Shown here: piece by piece, positions 32,764 to 44,106 of the stretch
How positions within the stretch are numbered: position 1 is the first letter of the stretch
How the letters are laid out: the number at the start of each line of letters is the position of its first letter
Source: Gymnopilus junonius
Lineage: Eukaryota; Basidiomycota; Agaricomycetes; Agaricales; Galerinaceae
DNA length: 64,000 bases
Reading direction: 5' to 3'
NCBI GenBank assembly: GCA_015501075.1
Contig: JADNYJ010000145.1
Span: 38,581 to 102,580, forward strand
The notes under the pieces: generated by a model
The model's database searches: none
Seen by the model: the letters and a program-made list of their open reading frames with translations, nothing else
Told to the model about the DNA's origin: nothing
Position numbers and translations under genes: made by a program

Positions 32764-35700
32764 TTAAAAATACAGAACAGTCAGGTGGCTGTACTTAGGA
32801 AGGCATTTACTATTACCATCCATATCTGTGTAGTGTGAGAAACCTTCTGGAAGGTTAGACACCTGGATTGCTAAATTATCCCTTCCTTGCATACATTGCC
32901 ACTGCTTGCTGTTTCCCTTTATACCAGGTTGGGAATTTGAGAATGTGTTCTTCAAGTGATATGTTTATAGCTTGTTTGCTGAACATGCCATCATGGTACC
33001 ACAGATTTTTCTTATTATCAAGAAAGATTGCAGTGAAATGAAATGATCCATGATATATCATACCCTTTAGCTCATACTCAATTACATTTTCTTACAAAAT
33101 TATTTCCATGTTGAGTAACATTCTGCTATAATGCAGTGGGATGAATATAAATGGAGGAGGGGTTGCCATGAATTGTTTATGATCCATGGTGTTTTGGACA
33201 CCATTATGGAAGCAGTTGGAGCATATGCATTGATTATTGGTATGATTGATCAACTGCTGTTGCAGTGAGTTTAGTATGTAACTAGTTGGCTGCATAAGAA
33301 ACATGACAGAACTTAAACAAAAATGTGGCATGACATCAATTGCATGGCATGTCTTGCAGGTAAGATATGATAAGGAGTGTTCTGCATTTCCGCCAAAGGT
33401 GGCTTTTAGAAGATTCTCAATATTGACACCTTTGTGACCTAATGCAAATTGAGCTGGATCAAAATTGTGAAGGAAGTTGCACATGATGTTTCAAGAAATA
33501 TCAGGATTTCCAGGATGTGCTTCAAAAGTTTGAACAAGAGCGTGCATGATTTGCAACATATTTTTCCATTCTGCCTTGGTGGTATTGGACAATTCATGCC
33601 ATACATTTAACAGGATAAATATCATAGCATTGTACCCACAGCTATAGTTGACACTATCCCTACTAGGACTGACCACTTGCTCTGTTACAGGCTTGGACAA
33701 CCATGGAGTTTCAGGCAAATCTCTTGTGATACTTACATTTGGTTTGGATTTCTTTGATTGCTTTTTAGACTGAGAGTTTTTACAAATGTATTCTTTATAC
33801 ATGTGCATGTTCAGTTCAATATCTTTTGCAGTATCACACTCTTCTGCAATAGGTACATCCCTGAGAGGACCTAATTTAAGTGCTGCATGAACTTGAATCT
33901 GTAGTGACAGGATATTTTTCTTATACTGGTTATAATTCATTAATGATGTACTCTGCAGTAGTGTCAATGCCTTTTCAGGAATTACCTTGAAGAATCGTAG
34001 TTCTGTCAGTTTATTGAGGGCTTCAAGTTCCCTAAACTCTTGATGAAGGTATCCTGACATACCACCAATGATTTTTTTTGAGTCATATCCATTGAGAATA
34101 ATCATCCCATCTGCTGTGGAACTTCTAGATAATGCAGTATATACTGCTTGATTACTGAAGCTGTGGTGGATGTTGACAGGATTTTTGGTTCTTGTTTTGC
34201 CTTGGGAAGCATAGTCTGTCATAGCAAAATATAGAAGAACAGGAACCTGTGTGCATTTTATAGTTAATTCTGCACCATTAGGAGTTTTTATCAATAATGA
34301 AGAAGTTACTTGAGTGGGCATAGGTACAATGTTTTCTGGCAGTCCATCAAATTGTACATTATGAGGTGGATCAATCAGTCTTATAAACAAAGTATTCAAG
34401 GCCTGTTTACTGCAGGGTAAAGTCCTTGATTCCCATCCCACTATAGTAGCAGGTTGGCCTTTAGTTATACACAGCTCAGTTGCATCATTATTTCTTATTA
34501 TAACAGGTAGACCATGACACAAGGAAAGTTTACCTGCTATGTGCTTTTCATTGGCAGATGAAGGAAGGGACCATAGATGTTCTTGAGTTTCTTGAGATAA
34601 AATGAGCATCTTGGATTTTTTGGATTTCTTCCTCTTTTTATTTTCGATGTCATAAGTTGCAAGTGAATCTTCAGAATAAAAGTGATATAATCACTCTCCC
34701 ATTTCCTGGGCAAAGCAAATAACACCCAACTTGCTGTATCTATCTTTCTGACTGTTAAATCATGTAATTACTGTGCAATTTCAATATTCATAAATGGTTT
34801 TAGATGGATCACCTTGACAGTCAATCATTAGTGTATCAAGGAATTGGAGGTCAGCCTCTGTACATGCACTGTATCTCATGTTTGTCAAGCATTGCCTAAA
34901 TTGGGCATCACATTCAGATTGCTGAAGTTGATGCATGTTTTGTACAAGCATAACCACTGTGGTGAATTAATGCCAAATTGCTCAACCTAAAAACCCTTCC
35001 TGGTCTCTCAGAGTAGGATGAGTGGGCATTTGCATTATAGTACCATTATAGAGGGATTTACCATACACAGGACTTAATTGAGCAAAATTTCCTAAAACTA
35101 TAACATTCAATCCTCCAAAAATTTCCTCATGGTTGTTCTTAATCTCACAGAATTGGGTGCTAATCTTAAAGAAGTCATGGCATGGGACCATAGAGAGTTC
35201 ATCAAATATGATATATTCTACCCCCCCTTAGTCATTCCTGAGCAGCTTGGAGTGACATTTGATCATTGCATCATTGTGAATCATCACCATAATCTCTGAT
35301 TCCAAGTCCATTGAGTTGAGCAGTGGTCATCCTGGTTGGAGCCATAATTACATACTGGCTTTCTTCCTTTCTTAGCTGAAACAGCACCTTGAGTGCATGC
35401 ACAACCTGAGATTTACCCATGCCAGCCATTCCACTGATGTACATCTTCAGTTGTTCAGGAGCTAAGGACAAAGCATGATTTGCAATCATATGAAATGCTC
35501 TATCCTGTTCCTTGTTAAGTTGTTGGACACTTGACACATTATCTATGAACTTCTGAGCTTCTGTGGTCCATGCCTGATAATCATGGAGAAAATACCTTTG
35601 ATTTAAGATGTGAAGTTGTTGACCCATGAAATTTGCAGCCTCAATGGGCAAGCCATTTAGTATGTATTTATTCTGAGTACATTCAATACATAGTTGATTG

Positions 35701-37094
35701 ATTATATTGTCTTGCATAGACTTCACAATCCCTTTCCAAGCCAAAGGTGTTCTATGCATTGAGGGTTTAACAAAATCCTCACCAGATGTATGACCATGCA
35801 TTCCCTGTTTATTATTACCATTCATGGATGGTTTTAGACCCAATTTCTGCAACATGCAATCTATTTAAAAGTGGCAATGAATGCTTCTCTCAAACTTTCA
35901 TCTAATTTCTTGGACTTTTCAACTAAAAGTGTATCCTTGATGTCAGTATCATCAGTCTCAGAACCTCCATTGTAGTTTACTGAATGTGACAGAAATCCAC
36001 TAGCTTGGGCTGCTTTGCATTTTGTAGTGAAGTCATCCTGGGTGTCTAAACATTCATATCATAAGTTAAAATTCTGCATAAGACACTTTTTCACATGAGA
36101 AAAGTCATGTTTGTTGAAAGCTTCTGTCCATTTTTTTCCAACTCTTAAAAGATGGTGGCAATATCTCTATGCTTTAAAAAGTGATAACATCATCACACAG
36201 TAAAATTTGTGATCTCCTAGGTCTGCCCCTGGGCAATCCACTGCCAAGAATATTTGGAATGTTGGACCAAATAACTATGCTGTTGAATACAGGATAGTGT
36301 GTGTAGAAAAGAGGGTGATCAAACAAAAATGATTGAGCTAAGTTGCTGCTCAGCATAGCTTGCTTCTGATCATCCAAGAGCTCAACAATCTTATTTGAGA
36401 CAAGGGACAATACATTTACATCAATATCTGATGAATCTTCCCTTGATGATGATAATGTTGAGGTGCAGTTGTTCATTAGATACCTCATAATAGCCACTTC
36501 CTTTGGAGATCTCTTCTTTATGGTGTATTCTTGAATCCAACTCCACAGAGTGATATTAGTGTATTTTGAGGGTCAATAGATGTAGTCATGCACATTAGAT
36601 TTTTCATAATGTTTGTGGTCATTCAGTCCAATTTTTAGATGCTCCATCACATCTTCATCAGTATCTGACTCTGGTGATCCCATTTGAACTTTGTCATGGT
36701 TTTTGTACTCTTTCATGACTGTTTTGATGAAAGGTCTCCAATGAAAAGGTACAAAAGAGTGTGAGGCATAGTAATCTGGATTCCCAAGAAGGTACAGGGA
36801 TGCCATAGGACTTCCTATTTCCAGTTTGGTAGATAATGTATTTACTATTTTCATAAGAGTCCTTCTTGCTCTGTGTAATGCATCTGTTATCTCCTCATCT
36901 TCTTTATCTCATTTTAAGACATCATAGGCAGTAAAAAAATGTGATGGGACTTCAGGGACTGTTTGACTATATAATCCATTACATAGATTATGACCAACTT
37001 TATTGCAGTACCTGACAATAAACCAGTACTTCACTGTGCCCCACTTATTCCACATGGAATGCTTCTGTTCCACTGGAATAGCACTGGAATCCAC
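32764..37094 (-). pseudogene. PIF1-like (Helitron-type) helicase with C-terminal protease-like part
   Basis: From the minus strand 5' side: KIVNTLSTKLEIGSPMASLY and LGNPDYYASHSFVPFHWRPF (36573-36854), typical of Helitron-associated PIF1 proteins. Next comes the helicase core: ISGMAGMGKSQVVHAL (Walker A, ~35415), IIFDELSMVP (Walker B, ~35200) and NVIVLGNFAQLSPVYG (motif III, ~35090). In 33491-34609 are KGQPATIVGWESR, MTDYASQGKT and VYTALSRSS, the C-terminal SF1 motifs. Beyond lie DSVNYSCGYNAMIFILL and FHFTAIFLDNKKNLWYHDGM, resembling the cysteine-protease-like tail of such Agaricomycete proteins. Many stops; those at 36573 and 36909 are TGA at arginine positions. No Rep (HUH) domain was found. 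Confidence 0.75.
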
Positions 37095-37235
37095 AGGAAT
37101 AGTACTGGAATCCAGTGGGATGGCACTGGAATCTGGCAGAAAGAGACCAGAATAGGACTGGAATGTATATTTAGGAGAAAAATGTCTAATTCAACTCTAT
37201 TCCTGTGGAATGGCTATGGAATATGAGTGGAATAA
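37030..37235. repeat. TGGAAT-rich repeat, copy A
   Basis: CACTGTGCCCCACTTATTCC followed by many CACTGGAAT / ATTCCACTGG units. An inverted relative lies at 42411-42560. It separates the KDZ and helicase remnants and is probably a MITE family. Confidence 0.5.
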
Positions 37236-38108
37236 GGAATAAAATTGATCACACCTGACTAAAGACTACTTTTAAATTATAATATAATCACTATACACTA
37301 TTGTATACTTCTTTTACCTTTTACTATATTACTCAGTCATCATCATCATTATCTTTATCTAATTCAAAGTCATCTGCATTTCCTTCATCTAGGTCAAGGT
37401 TTTCATCTTCTTCTGCTTCATCTTCTGTTTGGTTCTGTTTCTTGAATTTCTGTTTCTGGAGAACATATTTTGTATGATAAAACAGCATGGCATGCAAAAA
37501 CCAGTTGAAGTTCCCTGGTGTCATTCTCTTTAAGATTGATTGGAATCCTGCAAGCCATGAGTTAAGTTGTTCACAGACCTTGGTAAATTATTTTTAGTCA
37601 GATTTTATTTAATATATGATGAATAAATACCTGAGTATTAAATGCTCATTTTCCATAAGGCTGTCCATTTTTATCAAATGCAATAACCACCAAGTTAGGA
37701 GCTGATCCATCACCTGGAGAAGGATTGCAGTATTTCCAACAAAGGTAATCTTTGACATGATGGTTGATATAATGATATGAATCAACAATGATATGGGTTG
37801 TTTTTTTCCAAACCTCCCAGCTGCCATTGGTAACTGCAGTTGCAAGTACTTGACAGCCTTTATCAATACATATATAGTCAGGTCATGACTCCTCAGTTGG
37901 ATAAACTGATCCAAGGAAGTTCAAGATATTTGTGGTTGATTCAGACCTTGCAAATTTGGTCCATGCTTTCACAACACCACAAGGAGTGCATATTGTCTCA
38001 ACACAATAATATCAGCCAGGACTGAAGTAGTTCTTTACTAGAGGTGGGTCTGTACTTGGATCCTCATGTCTTTGAGGATTTGGTCCATCAGGAAAAAGGG
38101 TCTTGGCT

Positions 38109-40998
38109 CTGAGGTGGGGAGAGAGAAGTGAGAAGACAGCCAGAGTTGTTCAGAGAACCTCAGAGCCACAAGAGCACCAATCAGACTCAGAGTAGAGCAA
38201 AGTCTTGACTGTGGTCCAAAGCAGCCTTTGCTCTGGGCTACTCTGACTTTCTCTGCAAATCCCTGTGAGTGTCTCAGAAGTCAGCTTTTGGCTGGGATAC
38301 TTTGGATTGAAGCCTTAATTAACTCATGAAAGACAAATAAGAAGTTCAAAATGGATATATAGACTACATAAGGGGTACATGGGGTATGTACAGACAAGGG
38401 CAATCAATCCTAACTACTGGCAAAACAGCATGATCTCCCCTTCTCCTCTCCCCATACAGAAATAAAGACCTATAATGAATGAAAAGCTTGATTAGAAAGG
38501 GCTAATAAGGGACAGCAATGATGACATACCTTTAGCACAATGCAGCATGACAATGGGAAGACAAGCAGGACACCCTATCAAAGAAGCTGGTTAGCACTAG
38601 AAAGAAAAGAAAGGCAAGAGGGGCATACCTTAGCAAATCCGGGTTGCATGACCCAATGGTCAAGGATGATCAAGGCCTTCTCTGTTAAGTTGTTAGTGCT
38701 ACACAATAGACAAGAAAAGGGAAGAGGCATACCTGGGTTAGCAAGGCTGCAGAGAGCAGCAGAGGCAGCTATCACATCACAGGCCGCGCCCGGTAATGTA
38801 GAGCTGACAACCAGAATGGCGTCCATGACTCCAGCATGGGTGTAAATGCTGACACAGGAGGACAAGGCAGTGATGAGGTGGCAATGGGTTCTGCAGGAGA
38901 TATGCGTGTGATGGTGGTGGCAGCCGAGCACTGCTGTCGAGGTGCATTGCCACCCGTGGAGCTCAGAACATACTGTTGAAGGGGTTTGTTAGTACTAGAG
39001 TAAACGAGAAAGGGAGGGAGGGACTTATGGGTGCCGGGGGGGCGTGAAGCAGCAGCAGCAGCAGCCACATCACGACGTGGGCCCTGCGGCGATCAGCCCA
39101 TCGACGGCTTGTAGGCGTCTACACCAATGCGGAGGGTGGTGTGGTGGTGTGGCATATGAGAGGGTGGGGTAGACACATCCTAGAAGACATGGAAGGAGGA
39201 GGTGGTGTTGATGGTGACAGCACGGGCGGGTATCCCTATGCAGATGAATAGTTAATGAGAATTTTTTTTTAAAAAAGGGAGGGGGTGGGGCATGTACCTT
39301 GGCCAGCTGTGTTGGATGAAGCGGTGTTGGCCACTGCCATGTCACACCATGCATCTCACAGTGTGAAGGATGGCCAGCCAATACTGGCACCCATGAGTTA
39401 ACGTGGATGCCAGAGCTGGTGGCAGAGGTAGAGGGGAAGCAGAGAGAGGGAAGAGGAGAAGGGGGTGGTGGTATAAAGACAACAGAAGTTCGAACTGCAC
39501 GTTCGAACTTCTGTTGATGGTCATCATGTGACATGTGGGAAAGTGCAAATGCAAAGTTGACTTTGTGTTTGCACTTTCCCACTTCTCCTCCTGTTCAACA
39601 AACACAATCATGCATCGAATTCAATGTGACATGGATTCGTGTTTGCTGGGAGAAGGGGGGTCAATGCACATAGCCACATTTGGGGTGAGAGGTCAGCCTA
39701 TATAGGCTGACCAGCAAACTCTGAATGAGATCAACGGCCTGTCCATTGTTGATCCTGCTCTCTCTCTTTCACTCCGACCCCCACTCTCCTCCTCTTCCCT
39801 CTCTGCCACCACTCTCGCCCCTCCCTCCAATGAGGATGTGGGCTCCTTCAAGATAGGCATGGGGTAGGGCTCACACAGGGGGGACCCATGGTGTGGGAGG
39901 CCCATCAGGTGCGTACAAGGGCGTACATGCATGGAACGCATGTACGCCCTTTTTCTTTTGTTATCTTTTCTTATTTCATATATTCTACTAACAGATTTTG
40001 TTTCTTTTTCTTTAGATTTGCTTATACCCTTTCCCTGGTGCCGCCTCTGCCCCCCTCACTATGCAAAAGCAAGACAGGGGCGGATTTTTCCCTTTCATTT
40101 CAACAACCCTACCCCCATCTCCCTCAGGAGGAAGAGCGAGTCGGAGGTGGGTTACTTTGCCTCTACAACCCAGCCCAATGCCACTGCTGCCAGCTTCCCC
40201 CCCTCTTCAGTTGGGAAGATGAGCATGAGGCGTGGTGGAGATCCAACCTCAGCCCACCGATGCTCTCTCGACAGTGCTGACCCCACCTTCCTGCATTGAA
40301 GAGCAAGCCAGAGGTGGCTGCTTGGCCCTCTGGCACCCAGTGGCCATCGTCGCCACTGCCCCCATCCTCTCAGCTTGTAACCAAGCTGAGAGAGTGGGCT
40401 GCATGCTCGAGGGTTACACTCGGCTGCCCCCCTGCTCCTAGTTCATTCGAAAGGATGAACTAGGTTTGTGGCAGGCACTCTCACACCCCGCTACCTCCAA
40501 TGCATGCCCTCGACCTCGCCGCATCACTGCCCTCTCACTGTGTGCAGTTTGGGTAGATGTGTGCAGCATTGCATCACGGCTGATGCCCCACGACCCTCGT
40601 CTGCAAGACCGAGTCAGACGTGGGGTCTTGGTTGGGTGCTTTCGTGCTACAGCCTGCAGCCACTCCACCTCCACTTGCAAATGCAGGCTGGAGGTGAGGT
40701 TATGTTTTTTCTTGGGAGCTCGAGCCTCTCATCACTGTATTCCCTTAACACCAGCCCTTCCCTACCCCATTATCCCTCTTCCTACCCTGCAACATGGATA
40801 TTCCTCCTGTTGCTTCTTTTTTTTGCTTTTTGTAGTCTACAAGTCATGTATGTACAGTGATGTATCAAATTGTAAAGAATATAATTCATTTTATTTACCT
40901 ACTGGAATACTTGTCAAGGAGAGTGAAAGTGCTACTAGAAGTAGCCAGAGAGCAGCTCAGACCAGCTGAGAGAAGGACAGAGCACCTCAGAGTTGCTG
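38109..40998. mobile_element. Unclassified ~2.9-kb insertion in the KDZ gene
   Basis: GC- and CpG-richer than its surroundings. It starts CTCTGAGGTGGGGAG and ends, inverted, CTCTGAGGTGCTCTG, a 10-bp terminal match. CTCAGAG-type motifs recur near both ends (38156, 38188, 38272, 40972). It lies between two parts of the KDZ gene. No transposase and no clear target duplication were seen. Open frames inside are short and compositionally biased (for example 38772-39068 minus, poly-Ala and Ser/Pro), so I do not call genes. The right half carries the hairpin array. Confidence 0.45.
39480..40464. repeat. Array of six perfect or near-perfect hairpins
   Basis: 39480-39516: 16-bp arms, loop TGCAC. 39535-39582: 15-bp arms, then a 2-nt mismatch and 5 more bp, loop TTGA. 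39691-39712: 22-bp perfect palindrome. 39917-39951: 14-bp arms, loop ATGGAAC. 40367-40392: 11-bp arms, loop TAAC. 40437-40464: 12-bp stem with one T.G pair, loop GAAA. Weaker ones lie at 39596-39648, 39729-39754 and 40651-40689. Stem sequences are unrelated to one another. Confidence 0.85.
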
Positions 40999-41122
40999 TG
41001 GTGTGGGCATGCTTTCGGATCAGTGGAGACCTAAAACATGTTTTCCTGATGTCCTCTTCAATGAGGTTGCCATGCATTATTCTCAGAAAGCCTTTGTAAC
41101 ATTCTATAAACTCTAGATGCAA

Positions 41123-41995
41123 TAGTGTTTAAAGGTCCAGTTACAAGACTGGAAAAAAACCGAGACTGGACTGGACTGTAACCGAAAAAGACCAAAAAAT
41201 ATTAAGACTGATCAAGACCATAACTGCAGTCCAGTCTACAGTCCATCAAGATTTTAAAATTAGAAAGACCAATAAAAACCAGTTTAAACCGGTCTTAACT
41301 GGTCTTTTGGTATCAAAATTTGTGCATCGGTAGTCCTGAATATTCTCTTTCGAAGACCCAAAAATCATAAATTTTGAAAAAGATTTAAAAATCTTATGTC
41401 CAAATCCGTAAATTTTGATGATTTTGATGAATATAGATACACTGCTGCCAAATCTTGCTCAAATTTGACGTTTTTGTATGCGATTTAATTAGTTTGAAAA
41501 TTAGAAATTAACTACAAAGTATGAGAATATTTGTATTGGTATCCACCAAGTAATTTTTGAATTATTAAAGTTCGAAGATTTTACATGAATACACAATAAT
41601 TCAGTCAGTACTTGTTCATTTTTTATGTTCAAGAACTCGTTTGAACAATGATAACTGTGATAAAGTAATTACAAAGTATCAAAGCATTTGAACAATTATT
41701 CATTGAGTCATTTCTACTTTAATTTCAATATATAGAGTATTTAACTGTTGTAAAAACAAATTTCATTAGTGCAAGACTCTAAAGACTGGTCCTGAACCAG
41801 TCTCGAACTGGTCTTAACTGTAACTAGTCTAGACCAGTTCAAAGACCATAAAAAACTGCTCATGACCACTCTGGACTGGTCTACATCAGTCTGGTCCAGT
41901 TTTTTGGCATTTTTGAACTAAGAAAGACCAGTCTCAGTCTCGGTCCAAGGCTCTCGAGGTCAAAAGACTGGACTGGACCAGACCTTTAAACACTA
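41123..41995. mobile_element. hAT-type MITE (873 bp) inside the KDZ gene
   Basis: Ends TAGTGTTTAAAGGTC and the inverse GACCTTTAAACACTA, with a perfect 8-bp duplication AGATGCAA outside (41115-41122 and 41996-42003). TAGTG fits the hAT terminus rule YARNG. Many ACTGG/CCAGT motifs fill both subterminal regions. Removing it with one duplication restores the KDZ frame (HQVAS then RVYRMLQRL). Confidence 0.88.
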
Positions 41996-42410
41996 AGATG
42001 CAACCTGGTGGCTATTGAATTTCTTAAAATTCTGCCATTGTGGTTGATGTGTTTCACATGCATTTGTTCCCTCAACTCTTCCATTCATACAGTCTCTAAC
42101 CAAACAGCGGCCTGCAAGCTGAATTTGATGCATTTCACATAGAGAGCCACCTTGAGCATTGGCAAGTTCATTTTCACATAAATTGTGCACCGGACTTTAA
42201 AGGTCATGTACAATAGGAATTATGTCTGTAGCTGCTCTGGTTATCAAGAAAATCACAAAAAAGTCATGGAAATGTGAGTCTTTTTGTTCTATTATAGTGT
42301 AAAATGAGTTATCCCAATTAGAACAAAGTGATAAACATTTCTAATTATACAGTACCCTACAAATTTTGTAATAGAATTATTATTTACTAATGTATAGATT
42401 TAATTTATTA

Positions 42411-42560
42411 TCATTCCAGTGGAATATGCCACCAGATTCCAGTTGCATTCTAGTCCTGTGCCATTCCTGTATGCATTCCACTGGAATGGCAATATTGGCA
42501 GGGCTCTCTGCTATATTTGTATTCCACTGGATTCCAGCTAGAATAGGTGGGGCAGTGTAA
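42411..42560. repeat. TGGAAT-rich repeat, copy B
   Basis: Inverted relative of 37030-37235: CATTCCAGTGGAAT near the left and GGTGGGGCAGTGTAAAG at the right, the inverse of copy A's CACTGTGCCCCACTT. Non-coding. Confidence 0.5.
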
Positions 42561-42624
42561 AGACCTTGTAGATCTTCAATTCCAGTGCCTGCTTATTCAA
42601 TATATGGAGGATGTGTATGATACT

Positions 42625-43275
42625 TAAGGACTAGCATGGTACATTCCAGTTACCAACTGTGCAAAACCACAGTCCTAACCAAATATGGTATGGTATAGTA
42701 TGGTTACTATGGTTTCCAGAATTCTAGGCCTCTAATTGGCATATAGGGCACCAGTGATTTAGGGAGGATGGCTTGTATCTGTGACTTTCTTTTTTGCAGT
42801 GTGATTAACTTTTTCCTTATGGTACAATATTTAAAATGAAATTATCTTGGACTCAGACATCAAATGTGTAAGGAAATGCACAGATATAGGAATTTGACCT
42901 ATTTAGCAAGGACTTTGGTGATGAAGAAGTAAAAAATTAGAATAATGGACAGGCAAATGCAAATCTAAGCTTCAAATTCAAACCAGGCCATTTCAACACA
43001 TTATTTTGATGAGTATTTTAGATTTAAAAGGATGAAATGAGGAAAACAAATGTAGATGCATTTGTACCAGCTTACTACTATAAAATTTCAATTAATTTTG
43101 TAATATTTTGATAACCAGTGTATTTATCATATTTAAAACTCAGCTAAGCCTTTAATAGACTGCTGGCTATTCCAGAAAACCATGGTTTTGGTGGTTTAAC
43201 CACAGAAAGGACCAAATAGCACTAGAATGGACAGTATGGTTTTTCTACAATATTACCAAACCATGCTAGTCCTTA
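42625..43275. mobile_element. hAT-like MITE (651 bp)
   Basis: Inverted ends TAAGGACTAGCATGGT and ACCATGCTAGTCCTTA. Flanks ATGATACT (42617-42624) and GTGATACC (43276-43283) agree at six of eight bases, the two differences being transitions. TAAGG fits the hAT terminus rule. A further inner inverted match involves CCATACT / AGTATGG. Confidence 0.65.
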
Positions 43276-43679
43276 GTGATACCCTCAACATTTCCCAAAT
43301 TATATATGTCTGGCACTAGCTGTTCTGCTATCACAAAGAGGCACTCACGTGCAAGGTCAACTATGTTGATCAACTAATAAAAATGGAAACATAGATTAGT
43401 TGAGTTTATTCAAGTTGAAGCATTTAGTTAGTTACTTATGCTACTCAAGGTTCTGTTATCTATAGTAGTAATGTCACTGCCTAAAGGTAATTTTAGAAAG
43501 TAATTTGAATAATAAATAAAGACTTATTATGCTTCTGGGTGTTTATGAGATTTGCACAATTTCTGGCCAATGTTATGTAAATTTACTTTTTGCTACATTC
43601 TTTCATAGTACAGAAGGGGTATCCAGAGAGGAAGCACTGTAGCTTGAAATTAGCTTGCAGATCCAAATCTGCTGTCTAA

Positions 43680-44106
43680 TTTTTTTTACTGGTGCCTCTT
43701 TTGCTATCTTTGGTGCTCTTTGTACTGGCATTAGTAGCTGGTTTCCTAGGCCTGGGAGGCTTCACCTCATCCACAAAAGGCTGGGTCCAAATGACTTCTT
43801 TGAGCTAAGCAGGTTCAGAGGCTATCTCCGCTAAGCTTGATGTGAAGCTTGTGCCACTTGTGATGCTTGGTGGGCCACACTAGAGGGCATAGGGGCACTA
43901 GAGGGTATAGCACTATAAGAATTAGAGTAAGATGGAAGAAGCATAGGGGCTGCAGTGGCAAGGCTTGTTAAGTCCTCTCTGACTTGCTTGATGCTTTGGT
44001 TGTGCCTAGTCAGGTGTGGATGTGAAAGTTTTTGACTTTTGTCTAAAAGACAGGTAATCAGAGAAAATGTCAGTCCATGGAGAAAATTAAGCATATAAGG
44101 AGGCAT
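43680..44106 (-). pseudogene. Unknown protein fragment with basic C-terminal tail
   Basis: Minus frame from 44106 (MPPYMLNFLHGLTFSLI) with a helical Lys/Gln-rich section (DKSQKLSHPHLTRHNQSIKQ) and Ser/Ala-rich sequence. After a break it continues as a K/R/T/S-rich tail (RPRKPATNASTKSTKDSKRG) to a stop near 43680. No family recognised. Its position upstream of the KDZ cysteine cluster makes a transposon origin likely. Confidence 0.3.

Larger units (their letters stand above)
37333..42190 (-). pseudogene. KDZ transposase with N-terminal cysteine cluster, interrupted
   Basis: DDE-type transposase of the Kyakuja-Dileera-Zisupton superfamily. N-terminal cysteine cluster at 41993-42190: CENELANAQGGSLCEMHQ, CLVRDCMNG, ACETHQPQW. 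The frame continues past the hAT MITE as RVYRMLQRLSENNAWQPH (~41050-41122). Past the 2.9-kb insert comes the catalytic part: YYCVETICTPCGVVKAWTKF, YICIDKGCQVL (first Asp), HIIVDSYHYINHH (second Asp), CNPSPGDGSAPNLVV, AFNTQ, an apparent ~70-bp intron, CEQLNSWLAGFQSILKRM (Glu) and NFNWFLHAMLFYHTK, ending with an acidic tail at 37333. All three acidic residues survive. TGA at 38012, 37883 and 37646 falls where the family has arginine (before YYCVET, in SxPDY, before AFNTQ). Confidence 0.8.

Noticed and set aside
39917..39960. Bacterial-type terminator (hairpin followed by T run)
   Set aside because: The perfect hairpin and T run are real, but the setting is eukaryotic nuclear DNA; kept only as part of the hairpin array.
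38540..40969. Several open frames of 80-170 codons on both strands
   Set aside because: Biased composition, mutual overlap and no family motif; more likely chance frames in a GC-rich insert.
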